Source: Caprimulgus europaeus
Taxonomy: Eukaryota; Chordata; Aves; Caprimulgiformes; Caprimulgidae
Assembly: GCA_907165065.1 (NCBI GenBank)
Contig: OU015528.1
Span: 31,456,515-31,520,514, forward strand
Reading direction: 5' to 3'
Length of the DNA stretch: 64,000 nucleotides
The notes under the pieces: generated by a model
Database searches by the model: none
What the model was told of the DNA's origin: nothing
Seen by the model: only the letters and a program-made list of their open reading frames with translations
Translations under genes and position numbers: made by a program
Shown here: positions 38,561 through 50,099 of the stretch, one piece after another
How the letters are laid out: each line of letters opens with the position of its first letter
Numbering within the stretch: the first letter of the stretch is position 1

Positions 38561-41500
38561 TATTTCCAGAGGGGTAGGGGGAAGGAATTATAATGGATGA
38601 AAATAGGAGATTAATTATTAAATAGAATCCTTTCAGCAAACAGGCTGATGTTAAAACTGCATGTTTTTGTAGGGGGTGAACAGGGAGAGGAGGAAGGCTC
38701 TTCCTCATCATGCACATCATATAGGACCAAGTGGCTGGGAAATCTCAGATATTGTCTTAAAGCAGTTCCAAATGTCAGAACTGTGTTTGCTTCACGCAAA
38801 CCTAGATGGAACCTACTATCTAATATTACCTACATGAAATTAGTTTAATGTGATTTTCTCAATGAGAAATAGATGAGCATCCATCCTGGGAAAAAAATGT
38901 AAGGAGCAATTCCACTTTCAATAGCCCCTGAGCTTGGCTGCTTATGGAAAGTGCAGTGTAAATGAAGCCGGACAGCCATGAATTTTTGCAGACAGGAGGA
39001 GCTACAGTGTGAACTATGGACCACAATACTCAAGTCCTGTCATTTTTAAATTGACTTTTCTTTGGTAATATCAGGATGTTTGTACTACATTCATGGGACT
39101 CCCTCTGGTGTATAACTTAATACATGAAGTTTCTTGCCTTATTCTTTACCAAAGACCCTATGTAGCCTGTTGCACAGAGGATCTGCTTTCATGACAGTGC
39201 AGAAGATGTGTGACATGTTTCTATTTCTATTACAAATGGAAAGAATGACCCTGGGTCAGATCACAGCCATGGTAGATCTGGGAACCAGGGAAATATCTGC
39301 ATGATGTGTGTCCGTTAGTCCAAAGTGGCAAGGGTCACTTCAGGGTTGGCTCTGTGGCCCCACCAACAAAGATGCGAAGCATCCCTAGTCTCTCTCCTTT
39401 AAACAGGACCCTCCTCTGAAAGAGCTGACAAAGTTTAGCCTTGAAATCAGGGTCCTGGGGAACTAACTGGTTTTTTATTCATCTTTTCTTCACAAAATTC
39501 TTCCCTCTGTTCATCTCATATTCAGTTCTCTAGAAAAAAAGGGAAAACACCATAACAATCTCAATCTTGTTCATCCCCAACCATGAACCATCCATCACAC
39601 AGAAAGAAAAGGCATGGGTGAGGGTGTTTTGGGTGAGGGTTGCAAAACACATGGCCTTGTAATAAAAGCCTTTGTTGTGGTATTGTAAAGATATAGATGG
39701 ATGGGCAGCTTGCTTTTGATATTTCTTGACAGGCAGATGGCTCAATATCCAGCTGTTAATTCTCCTCTTTTTTCTCTTTTCTTCCCTTTCCTTTCCTTTC
39801 CTTTTATATTTTTATTTTCTTTCTTCCTTCCTTTCGTTCTTTCTTTCTCTCTTTCTCTCTTCCGGTTCACATACTGACATGGAATATCAGAAAACTGCTA
39901 TTATTTATGCTTTATATTATGTAAAAGAGTGGCCTCCTTTTCCCTCCTTCTATGTTACACACAACAGACACTCATAAGGATATGCTTCAGAATGTGTGAA
40001 GAAATTAGGTTTATTTTTATTTTGCTGATAAGCATTTGAGATGAAAGTAGTCTTTATCTCAGCAATTTTAGCTGACTAAAAGCTATTTCAGCTCTCTATT
40101 TCATCAAGGGTACCTCTAAGCAGTGATGCATCTTCGCTACCTTAGAAACACTGTTTTATGATAGATCTTCCTTTAGTGGTGCCCTGTCTCTTGCCATTGA
40201 AGATAGATGGTCTGAACTTAGGTACCAAATTTTTTTGATGCCTAAAGTGAAATGAGTCTTAATTCTCTGTGTCTTTCTCAGTTTCAGTGTCGAAGCTGTA
40301 AAAAAATCCTTCTTCCTACATCAATAGACCATTATGTGACAAAATACATTGTGCAGCCACAAACTTATTGGTCTAAACTCTGTCAGCTCAACATTGATCT
40401 TCTCAGAGGACTGAAGCTACAACCTGTGGAGCATGGTCTCAAAAGAGATCTTGGTGCCTAACTCTCACAGAGGATGACATCTGATGCTGACTCCTATCCC
40501 TCAGGGCAAATTAGAAGTTCTGTTTCCTAAGAAGCAACTGTTCTTAATTTTAAAAAAGCAAAACAAGTAGTTTTTATAATGCCCCAAACATACCATTTCA
40601 CTCTGCATTTTCTCAAAAGGCCTATCCAATTTTGCTTGAAGCACTCCAGTCCAACACTGGAAACATGCATTCCAAAAAGGTGATGTTTTAACATAGTTCT
40701 ACGTATCTGAAAATGAGCTCTCAGGACGAAAATGCATGTGAAACTTCATCTGGGAGAATCAGTATGCAGTCTTGTAGAAAAAACTCACAGTATATTATTT
40801 TATCCTAGACTTTTAATGGCTCTGTAGGCATTCCCACTTGTCTGATACAAATGCAGCACAAATATACACTTTACTTTTGGTTGTTAGAGGTAGCCATGAA
40901 GGGAGAGTGCATTCATAATTTCACTTTATTTTAGTACTTCCTAAGTTTGAAGTCATTCTCAATTCATTAAAAGGAAAACTTTCCCTTCAGTTTTATGATC
41001 CCCATGCCCTTTCTCTCATTCACAGAAGTATTCACATTAAAATCTTGTACACTCCGTCACTACATGACTGACGCTTTTTAACGGGGTGGTAATGTCCCAG
41101 CGAGGCCAGCTGCCGAACATAATGGAAAGATTTTCAGAGAAGTCAAAAGAATAGTTCTGTTAAGGAGAAATGATGTTGCCAAGAAAGGATGAGTGCCTAT
41201 GGTCTCAGCAGAGAAGCTTTTAAATCCCACTCTGAACTCCAACCACTGCGTCCCTCGGCCCTGTCATTTAATTTCTGAAATATTGGTTATTTTTGACTGG
41301 TCTCTTGTGGCAGCACAGGGTCTACCAATATAATGACTTTAGGAATTTTCACCACTAATTTTGATTTTCTGCATTTTTTTGGAACAGGGACCAACTGTTT
41401 AGTGCCACTGAATAAGCCCTGGTCCCTGGCTTTTGCTCCAACAAGCTGCTGCTACATAAAGAAGTACTATACAGTAATTGCAGGGCTAGTGGGACTCCAA

Positions 41501-41581
41501 CGGCTCTTATCGCTGACAGGACTGGAGCTGTTTGCAAGGGTAGGAAAATGTTGCAAATGTTTCCTACTCTGACCAACGTAA
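38561..41581. other. Unique non-coding DNA with a pyrimidine-rich patch
   Basis: Apart from the C/T-rich tract at 39761-39863, no repeat family, RNA gene or convincing exon was recognised. Confidence 0.5.
39761..39863. repeat. Imperfect pyrimidine tract (TTTCC / TTTC units)
   Basis: About 100 bases are almost entirely C and T on the plus strand, with irregular CTTTC, TTTCC and TTTC units and a short TA-containing interruption. This is low-complexity DNA. Confidence 0.85.
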
Positions 41582-41706
41582 CTCCATTTCACCACCTATA
41601 AAATAGCGATTGCTTCCTTCACAGGGGCATTTGGAGGATTATTAGTTGGTGTCTCTCTGTTCATCACTTTGCAAATGCAAAGCACTATGTAAGTGTTATT
41701 ATTGAA
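41582..41706 (+). mobile_element. MIR-like SINE 3' half remnant
   Basis: The order 'actccatttcaccacctataaaatagcgat', then 'tgcaaatgcaaagcactatgtaagtgttattatt', matches the 3' half of MIR-type SINEs. In those, 'cagtttccccatctgtaaaatggggat' is followed by 'taaagcactttgtaagtgttattatt'. It is a diverged, ancient amniote copy. The exact family name is uncertain. Confidence 0.7.
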
Positions 41707-44700
41707 GGGCTGACATCTGTGAAATACAGTGTGTATTTTGAATTCTAATTTTAAACCAAGGAAAATCAAGTAGGCAAGAGCTGACCATGTGTTAAAAACA
41801 CTCGAAGTCCTCTTTCTTGTAACTGTTTATCTACATTTTTAAACCTATGTTTACATTGTAGTAACAGCTGTGTTTAAAGGGGACATGACAGAGCAGACTA
41901 ATTTGTAAAGCTAAACTTGATTTTGAAGGAAAAAAAGGCTAATGTTTGAAAAAACACTTCAAAAGAAGACAAAAATGATTAAAATAGGCATAACCATTTG
42001 TTTAAACTATGACTTTCTCAAGAAAAACCAGGCTAATGTAAACTGGCCTATGCACAGTCCAAGCAGCTGTTCTGTGTAGCTGTTACACAAACTCCTGGTT
42101 TCAGGGAGGGATAAAATTAAGACAAAACAGGTCATTCTCAACAAAGGAGCCAAACTAAGGACTGGATTGCAAACCAAATGTGCATACACAAGTGATATCT
42201 GCCCCAACGTGTCAGAAGAAAGCAGGCCAACTTTTTGTTGACCGGCTTGCCTTCAACTGGGTTTTAGCCATGTGTATTCTAAGTGTTTGCTGTATTTATT
42301 TTTGTCCACACCTTTAGCAAACTCAGAGCCAACACTGGCTGAGTTTAAATGAAATTACTCCATTTCCTACTGTAGGCAAACACTTTCTTAAGGGTTTTAT
42401 AGAATTTCTTTCTAGGATGTCAAAATGCTACTGAGGCAAATGAGATCTATACATTTCATGGAGACTACCAGGAGAGATTTCCTGTTTCTGGTCAAGGCAA
42501 TGGGAAACATTTTAATCACCTGTATCATCATGCTACTTCTGAGAAAACATGCTTTGTAAAGAGGACAATGTTATCACATGCCCAAGCACTAGTCATACAG
42601 TATTTATTCTATCTTTAAAATCTAATTAGAATCACCTTTCATAAAATGTTTTCTGTTTACTTGATTCATCTGAGGCTTTGTAAACTGTGTTATCTATGTA
42701 GAATACAGCTGAACTGTGTGAGTCAGGGTGGTGATATCATGGTAGTGACATGACTCAAGTGGGTCCTAAGTCAACCTTAGAGTCTTTTGAAAATCAGAAT
42801 TAAAAGCTGGAACCAGAGAACAAAGTGCACAATAAACCAATGTAGGGGGTAGAGAGCAAAAAAAAAGGGGGCTCATGCTATCCTGCTCCACTGAGAGGAA
42901 CAGGTTTAGTTGCTTCTGGATCCAGACTCAGATAGTAACTACAATAACCCAGCCTGGACAGGATGGACACAAGCATCCAAGTACCCATAGTCTCACCCAG
43001 CTTAAGGTTTTGGTCTTGCTCATGAGTTTTTGTCAGCTCCCATTTCAGAGGAACTGAGGTCTCCCAAGTGAGGTTCCCTTACAGTAGGTCTAGGCCAGTA
43101 GACAGCACTGGATCCTCTGGATAGCAGCTGGCAGCTCCTGTGAGGACCTTGGACCTTCAGTTCTCTCAAATCCAGAAGACATGAAGGTGTGATCCGAGTG
43201 CAGGTCTCTGCGTACCTCCTGCTTAGGGTGCTTGTGGGAAGGAAAAGCAGTTAAAGCCCTCACATCAGTGGGGTTTTTCTCCCAAAGGACATTGCCAAAA
43301 GATGTTGCTTTCTAACTTGACCTGTCTCCCAGGATCCAGCTGAAAGCATGAATCTTTTTTTGCAGATCGGTCTTTCCAGGAGACAGTTAGTAACCAGGAA
43401 AAGGACTCTGACACAGGTAGGCCAGATGCTGACTCTCTTAGCTTGTCTTTTCGCACAAGATATATCTCAGGAGAAAACAGTAAACTGCCTGAACATACCA
43501 TCTTGCTCCTGAACTCACTTTTCCAGTGGGACACCTGGGGATCCTTCCAGGAGCAGGGAGGCAGCATTTCTTTACAGCCCCATCAGGCTTCCTCCTCAAC
43601 TCTGGAAATGGCTGATGGTCAGTTCTCGCCATTGCATAACCTTCAGCAGACCCCCTGGTCTGTTCTGACCAGTAACTGCAGATCCCTAACATGCAAGTTT
43701 ACTGTCACCTTGGCCCATCTCTCTGGCAACTCTCCTCTCCTCATTAGGAGCTAGGTTATTGCCTTGTTAGAGAGGTTTTCAAATGGTTTCAACAATTCAA
43801 ATCCAAATGCAAGGGGAATGAGAAGGGAGTTCTTGGGGAAGGCTGGATGTTAAGTGCACTGTGGCCACAGAAAGCCGGTATGGCCATGCTCAGCGGTAGT
43901 GCCCAGAGATACTTCCGCCTGAATGCTTGACTGTTTTGCCATCATACGGCCCACTTTTACTCATGTTTGTGCCATTGCTGGATGGAATTTAACTCCCAGG
44001 GAGGTAAGAAGGCAGGAGTTGAGAAGCAGCACATGTTCAAAATGGAGCTGGCAGCCTGGTAAAGAGGCAAGCTCACGGAGAAATGGTGAATTGCTTACAA
44101 GCATTTTTCACCAATGTTAGTGTCGCAAATATGCTCATTTCCTGAGTTTTATTTTTAGTAACAAATAAATCAACATTGAGATGTCAGTGCTTGCCTTAAA
44201 CCTTTTTCCTCACAGCTGGCTGCTCACGTTCCCAACATGTTCAGTGGCTCCTTGGCCTTCTCCATCATGGGGCTTCACCTACACTGGGGGTTACCTTTCA
44301 ATCTAAACAGAATTTGCTGAATGGAAAGATACATCTTGAGATGGGTTCGACTCACTGTTAAAGCACTCTGGTAGGCATGAATGTGTGCAAAGGTATGATC
44401 TAGCACTGTCCTCTACCCACTTGGATGCACAGACAAGGTTGGCTAGTTGCTCCACTTTCCAGTCTTTGGTGGTACATGATGATCAAAAGGCACATTATAG
44501 TTTTTCATGTAGCCTGGAGCTAACTATGGCATTGTACAGGTATTGGAAAATGGCAGCTGGAACAGATTTGCACTGTCAAAACAGTAGAGAGGAGTGCAGT
44601 GTAAGTGTAAAGCTTGTATCAGCAAGTAGGTACTATTTTTTCATGACAAGTTTCCATAGCACTTAGCAGAATGAGATCCATTCCTCCAAGTATCTAGGAA

Positions 44701-45807
44701 ATCCCATGGTGTAAATAAAGTTAACAGGCTATGGGCATGCAGAAATGAGGAACATTTTCTCCATTCAGAGAGTCTGTTGTAGCTCAGTATAATCTGCTTC
44801 TGAGGGAGATTGTGGCTACTTTTAAGACAAAAGGGTGTTTTTCTTGGTCTTGTGTTCCAGCTAAAGACACTGTAATGAAAAGCTGATAGATTATACACTC
44901 AGTTAATGGACATCCCACTGCAAAGCTTCCAGCAAGTTCAATCTTTGTACAGAACACCGAGGGAAACGTTTTCTAAATTACAGTGATATTTATTTACTGC
45001 TGGATCAAGGAGAGAACTGTATTGTATTATTAACTAATTCTCTGGATTCTTATTTTCCCGCAGAATCAAAGCAACACATTTTATTTATATTGTTTATTTT
45101 ACATTTAAAATAATTTATAAAGCTGAACCTGCAGTTTGAGAGTACCCGTAACAGTTCCTCATTTCAGTGCAATATTTGAGTGGGCAAGTGCTGAAAGAAT
45201 ACTTTTAAAATGTATATATATATATCTGAACAGACAGCTGATTATAACTCACTAATTTCAGTATACTAGGGACAGTTTCATCTGTAGTGCCAAAAACTCC
45301 TTCTGGCTGCATGAATATATTTATAGGTATTTCACTGGCTAACTGAGTTTATATATACAAATGTAGCATATTATTCTCCGGGTTAGATGAACCTATATGA
45401 ATACCTGACTTGCATTATTTAAATTTTTACATTAATTTTTAAGACTGAGAGTATTCTCAGCATAAGAAGTGATCTCATTTGACTTTAGATCTGACCCTAA
45501 ATAGGAAATGGAATACTTGTGCCTGATACTTAATGCAGTGTGTCTCATTTTCCAGGTGCATACATCTGGTCTTTAATGGCCATTTTGTCAGGACTGCATC
45601 ATTTCATCTTAGTCCTTTCACCACAAATATTTGATTGTAATAAGATCTGACCATGGGATGTGTCATCTGTAGTATTGAATATATAGAACATCTTGGGTTT
45701 ACTATTTCTATCTTCAAGGCATCCCATGTGCTGTTAGGGATGACTTTTTTCATGGCAAAACATTGCTGACAAGATATTGTGCAATTAGATTTGCATGACC
45801 AAATATC
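41707..45807. other. Unique non-coding DNA, nothing recognised
   Basis: No repeat family or gene was recognised. Frames at 43265-43754 overlap on both strands and have no recognisable domain. The end of this stretch, about 44980-45480, is AT-rich with a (TA)n run at 45213-45226. Confidence 0.5.
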
Positions 45808-46080
45808 CTGTGAGTAGTTCAGTGGTTAGGATAGGAAACAGAAAGTCAGGATAGCCTGGCTCTGTTCCCACTTCGCATACTGACTCACTGCCTGACCCTG
45901 GGGCAAATCGCTTAGGCTGGAATTTCCAAGGGGGCTGAGATGCACAGCTCCCAGGGAAAACCAGGCAAAGCTGGGTGCCTGACTCGTTTCCATCTTTTGG
46001 AAAACCTCATGTCTCAACAGTTCTGCATCTCAGTTTTCCCACATTAATAAAAGGACAAGGTTTATAAAGCTATTTGGGTC
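45808..46080 (+). mobile_element. MIR-like SINE, near full length, ancient
   Basis: The left part, 'agttcagtggttaggataggaa..agtcaggatagcctggctctgttcccac', resembles the tRNA-derived head of MIR-type SINEs. It is followed by the core phrase 'tgaccctggggcaaatcgctta'. A middle module with 'ggctgagatgcacagctcccaggg' and 'gggtgcctgactcg' resembles a longer amniote variant known from turtles and birds. The right part, 'tctgcatctcagttttccca', is the SINE 3' half. Many substitutions indicate great age. The family assignment (MIR1_Amn or AmnSINE-like) is from memory. Confidence 0.75.
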
Positions 46081-47567
46081 CTCTGGCAAAAACTGTTTAT
46101 TAAGGAAATGCTAATCATGACATAAATATGTAGTTTTTACCAACACATGCTATTTAGTAGGGACAAGCAGATGAACAAATCATCTCCTTTGCTCCTTGAG
46201 AAATGCAGTGTAGTTTGTTTCTCTTCTATTAAGAGGATGAGTTAAAAAGACCTAGGGATTGTCAAACCCATGTTTCCAAATGTAGTTTACCTATAAACCA
46301 GCAGCTACAGGGCATCCCTGGCAGTAGCAGCTCTTGGCCCTGTGGCAGCTCATCCACATGGGTTTGAAGAGGCACGGCTTCTACTCTGCTCCATCACTAG
46401 ATTCAGTCTGGAATCCAGCACTGTTCTTCCCCACCTCATCAAACCACCACCGAAAACATATCCAGGCTCTTGCGTCCTCCACCTTGTACCATTGCTGTTC
46501 ACCCAGTCAGACAACTCAGCCTGCATTTTTCCATTGCTTCCTACCTTGCACTCCCTTCTCTGTCCTACTGGCAGGGCTTTTACAGCAGCCACTGAGGCAA
46601 TAAGGTCTCTGGTAAGCCACTGGGTTTGAGCAGTCATGTTGCTACAGAACAGATTTTTTTCTCTTAAAAAGCAAACAAAACAACAAAATATGGGACATTT
46701 TTACATACAGGGCAAATTTTGACCAATGTTTTGGTTTGGAAATAGCTAAAGGGAAAAGGCAACTCTTCAGATCAAAGTGAAACTCCACGTTTTAAAATTT
46801 CTATTAAAAGAAAAGCACCGGGTTTGAGATGGCCACATTTTTTTATATTGTTGATATTTCTAAATTTCTATTGAAAAATGGGCAAATAGTCTCAAGAATG
46901 AGCATTGTCTAACTGAAAACTGTGGTTGCAATGAAACCTCTACATAATTGGCCAGCTTCAGTTGAAAATGTATGATGGGCTCAGCTGCTTTGACACTGAG
47001 CTTGGGTCTTGTTTAATTTCGGAAAATAATTTTAAAAGAACAAAACTAACAGGGGCTCAAATCTTCTGTGAAAGCAGTGCAGTTACTCCAATCTGCACCA
47101 GCACAGGGGTAAATAGAGAAGCTGTCAGCTTGTCCACCTGTGGCATCTGGTGCTGCTCTAGATCCCTAAGGTGTCTCCCTAGTCTCTAGCTGTGATTCTG
47201 CAAAGACGAGGGTCTGGTTTAAGTCCTCTGCCATAGCTGCAAGCCCTGTGCTGATGAGCGGATACCATGGTGGGTTTAAGAGGGCACCGGGCATCATATT
47301 TATGCCCACAGACACTTGTTCCCCAATGGTGAGTTTGCTATCTTGGAGTCTCGCCTGGCTAGAGAGCAACATGGAAAGGTGTTGAGGTGTTCTCACCAGT
47401 GGCTGGGAGATTGAGCACATGTGCATACATGACATCGTTCAGCCTTTGGGAGAGACCAAAGGGAAAGGAAAGGAAAACATGAAGGTGAACAGCAAAACAA
47501 TGGAACAAAGTAGCTTGGCTCAGCACTGAATGCCCTTCACATGAAGCCAGGCAGGAGTGCAGAAGAA

Positions 47568-47587
47568 GGGGGGGGGGCAGGGGGCGG
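47568..47587 (+). repeat. Poly-G tract
   Basis: Ten G, then CA, five G, C and two G. It may fold into a G-quadruplex on the plus strand. Confidence 0.8.
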
Positions 47588-49193
47588 AATCTGGCACTGA
47601 AATAACTTCTAGTTCACATACAGTGAATTTCCTTTTATCACTAGTAGCCTGGGTCATGAAGACTCAGAGGAAACTATAGCATTCCAAATGTTTGATACAG
47701 AATATATTTGGCTAGCTGCGACTTCCAGATGTGAGTGAACCCAGTTTGTACATTTGTCTGATAACATAGTTTGGCCCCAATCTTTGCTTTTACTTACAAG
47801 CCCAGAACACAACCCAACAACCTTTCTGTTGCCCCAACTACTGACCCATGTGCTGCTGAACAGTCTTCTGGTACACCTTGGAGCAGCTTAGAGGCTGCTG
47901 TCATTTGTGCCAAGGGGCTGCTACTGCACCTGGATCACAGAGAGGCCAAAATGCCTTCAGACTCATCTTTTTTATCGTGACATTCAGACCGAGATGGCAG
48001 CAAGCAACACACCTCTGCCTCCCAAAACTGCTCAGGCAACTCCTACACCCATTCTCCTGCCACCAGCTAGGTCTGTTTTCATGCAAGCTTAGAGTAACAG
48101 AGCAGTGCAAAATTGCCTTAGATGAAAGATGATCTGGCCTCATCTCAAAGGTTATTTTTTTAATCTCCACTTTATCTGGTTACCCTGCCCATCAGCTTTA
48201 CAAGGCTCATGAACTCATGACCAAAGAGAAGTTGAAGCTCACCCACATCCTCCTTGTTAGCATGCTGCCTGTATCATGTGCCAGCCAACAGCTCATTCCT
48301 TTGGCTTTGATGAAGACTCAGCTCAACCAGTATGAGGGAGGTGACTGGGACGATAAATTATTAGCACTGCAGCTGTGAGGCAAAGGAGTTGAGAGAACAG
48401 TTGTGAGTACAAAGAAAGAAGGGGGAGACCGGGTGTATTCTCCAGATAAGATTAATCCAGAATTCTATAAATTCTACAAATCTCTTGATACAGTGAACTC
48501 AACTCTTCCAGTAAAGATGTGATGGAGAGGGAAGCATTCTTTCTACTGGAAGATAGATAAATATATATACATATATATGTAAGTTTACCACTACTATATT
48601 TGCTTCTTTGCAAAGCACGGTGGGCTTCTCCAGAAATAATTGATGGTGTCTACAAGAAAAAAAAAATTGTTGTCACAGGCTTTGTAGAACAGCTTTAAGA
48701 CAGCATTTTTGTTACAAAGACAAAAACAAGCAAATTAGGAAATGGAGCAACTTTATGGCATTCAAGGTTTCACAAATCTTTCAGTATGTGTAGGGAATTT
48801 GTTACGCTGTTGACAACTTTCACAAATGTTGGTTTGTTTTTTTTTTTAATTATCCTGTATTTTACAGGCTTCTGTTCACATATTTGTTTAAATCTGTAGT
48901 GATTATTGAAGCAAAGAGGAGGTTACGGCTACTTTTTAATATTTGTGTTATAATTACATGACAAGAACCTCAGCTGCCCAGCATAGCGGGTTCTCTCCAT
49001 AAACCCTTTTCGTGTATCTGCATGTGTTTGTGTGCATTTATTTTATGTTGCTATTTATATAGGGAAAATATAGGAAATCCACATGTGACCAGCATGCCTT
49101 ATTTGTGCACATATAAACATTTGTAGGACCAAATGCAACGTCTCCTTTTCCTGGTACGTACATACTCCCACGCTCCCACACGGCCGTTTTCTC

Positions 49194-49202
49194 TCACGTC
49201 AT
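49194..49202. promoter_or_regulatory. CRE-like site upstream of the CpG island
   Basis: TCACGTCAT on the plus strand is ATGACGTGA on the minus strand, close to the CRE consensus TGACGTCA bound by ATF/CREB factors. It lies about 200 bases outside the CpG island. Short sites like this occur by chance. Confidence 0.3.
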
Positions 49203-49584
49203 TTCTGCCCCACTGCAGTCTGTCTGAAACAAAGCGGGTAGGCCCTGCAGGTTCAAACTTGCGATGGAGGGTGACTTTGAAACGTGGTTTTTAAGATGAG
49301 GTTCTTCAGTTTCCACTAAGACGTCCTGCTACTTCCAGGGTAGGGCTGTGTCTCACCGAGCACCAGCCTGAAACACCCCTTCCCTTCACAGAGCCTTGGC
49401 AGAGCCAACGAGCGCCCTTGCTGCGGCTTAGGCCCAAAGCGGGTTGCACCACGCGGGGCCGACAGCTCCACACATCAACCTCCCCCCGCCACCCTCCGGA
49501 TGCTCCAGCCCAGGCCCCGCGGACCCCCGGGCCCTCAGCGCCCCGTCAGCCCGGCCCCCGCCGCCGCGGCGGGCAGCTGCGGCC

Positions 49585-49591
49585 GGGCGGG
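49585..49591 (+). promoter_or_regulatory. GC box (Sp1-type)
   Basis: GGGCGGG lies inside the CpG island. It is a canonical Sp1-type core, plausible given its position, but common in any GC-rich DNA. Confidence 0.45.
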
Positions 49592-49635
49592 CCGCTAGGG
49601 GGGGACCGGGCCTCGCTTCGGCGCGGAGGCAGCGA

Positions 49636-49673
49636 GGGGGTCTGGGGGACCCGGGCAGCGGCGGGGTGGGGGG
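49636..49673 (+). other. G-quadruplex-prone segment in the CpG island
   Basis: G-runs of 5, 5, 3, 4 and 6 bases lie within 38 bases (49636-40, 49644-48, 49653-55, 49663-66 and 49668-73). That is enough for several alternative G-quadruplexes on the plus strand. Promoter islands often contain such elements. Confidence 0.65.
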
Positions 49674-50061
49674 CACGGCAGCCAAATCCTGCCCTGGGGC
49701 TCGGTGCCGTGCTGGGCAGAGCCCTCCCCGGGCCCCTGGCTGTGCTGCCGGTGAGAAGCCGCTCTCCCGCCCGCCCGCCCGCCTGCCGCGGCTGGGCCCG
49801 GGGGGCTCCGCCTGCTCCGCCAGCTCCGCGCTCACACCGTGTTCCCAACGGGTCCCGCGGCTGCTGCTTCACGAATTCGGCCTCCGGTCCCCGGGGGCTG
49901 CGGTGTGAGGTCCCGGCTAACGGTCGGCAGGCTCCTGGAGACATTAACAAGATCCTGGAAAGGTGAGCACTGGCCGCAGGCTCACCCCCGGCCCCGCTCT
50001 GCTCCCGCCGCACCCGGAGCGAGCCGGGCGCTCAGCCACCCCTGCGGCGGGGTCCACTCAC

Positions 50062-50099
50062 CGATGGTCAGATTCATCGCTTAAATGTTTCTCCCAGCT
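50062..50099 (-). other. Candidate minus-strand exon with ATG and consensus donor
   Basis: On the minus strand an ATG is followed by codons reading MNLTI, then a perfect ATCG|GTGAGT donor whose intron begins at 50061. Upstream on the minus strand a TTTTAG at about 50100 could be an acceptor. Alternatively, the exon could start further right at a promoter. The feature lies at the island's edge and points away from the plus-strand candidate's promoter side. The coordinates cover only the part with visible signals. No family is recognised. Confidence 0.25.

Larger units (their letters stand above)
46081..49384. other. Unique non-coding DNA upstream of the CpG island
   Basis: No gene or repeat family was recognised with confidence, except a poly-G tract at 47568-47587. 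A phrase near 47080-47115 ('gcagttactccaatctgcaccag') may be a scrap of an old amniote repeat. Frames at 46334-46637 and 47771-48170 overlap on both strands and are unrecognised. Confidence 0.45.
49418..49962 (+). other. Candidate first exon ending at a consensus donor
   Basis: The segment ends GGAAAG|GTGAGC, with the intron GT at 49963-49964. This is a near-ideal splice donor just inside the right half of the CpG island. One frame is open from at least 49418 to the donor and beyond, with residues near the end reading DINKILE. The open frame starts at a non-ATG codon and its composition mirrors GC content, so the exon may be 5' UTR or non-coding RNA. The true 5' end cannot be seen. No protein family is recognised. 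Confidence 0.35.
49385..50085. promoter_or_regulatory. CpG island, probable promoter
   Basis: This is the only large block with dense CpG and very high GC in the window, about 700 bases within otherwise CpG-poor DNA. It contains a GC box GGGCGGG at 49585-49591 and several G-runs. It is unique sequence, not a recognised repeat. In vertebrates such islands usually mark promoters and first exons. Consensus splice donors are present on both strands at its right edge, at 49963 (plus) and 50061 (minus). The overlapping long frames on both strands (182, 154, 155 and 135 codons) are expected from GC-rich, stop-poor DNA and are not by themselves evidence of a protein. Confidence 0.8.

Noticed and set aside
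40252-40461. 70-codon frame after a good TTTCAG acceptor, with a CRSCKK motif
   Set aside because: There is no donor within the frame, no family resemblance, and only one short cysteine pair.
44280-44360. Possible tRNA gene, from a B-box-like GGTTCGACTC at 44344-44353
   Set aside because: There is no matching A box at the right distance and no cloverleaf stems. It may be a SINE scrap or chance.
49418-50013. Four overlapping frames of 135-182 codons in the CpG island as protein genes
   Set aside because: GC-rich, stop-poor DNA gives open frames in all directions. Their Ala/Gly/Pro/Arg composition reflects base content, so only the promoter and splice signals are kept.
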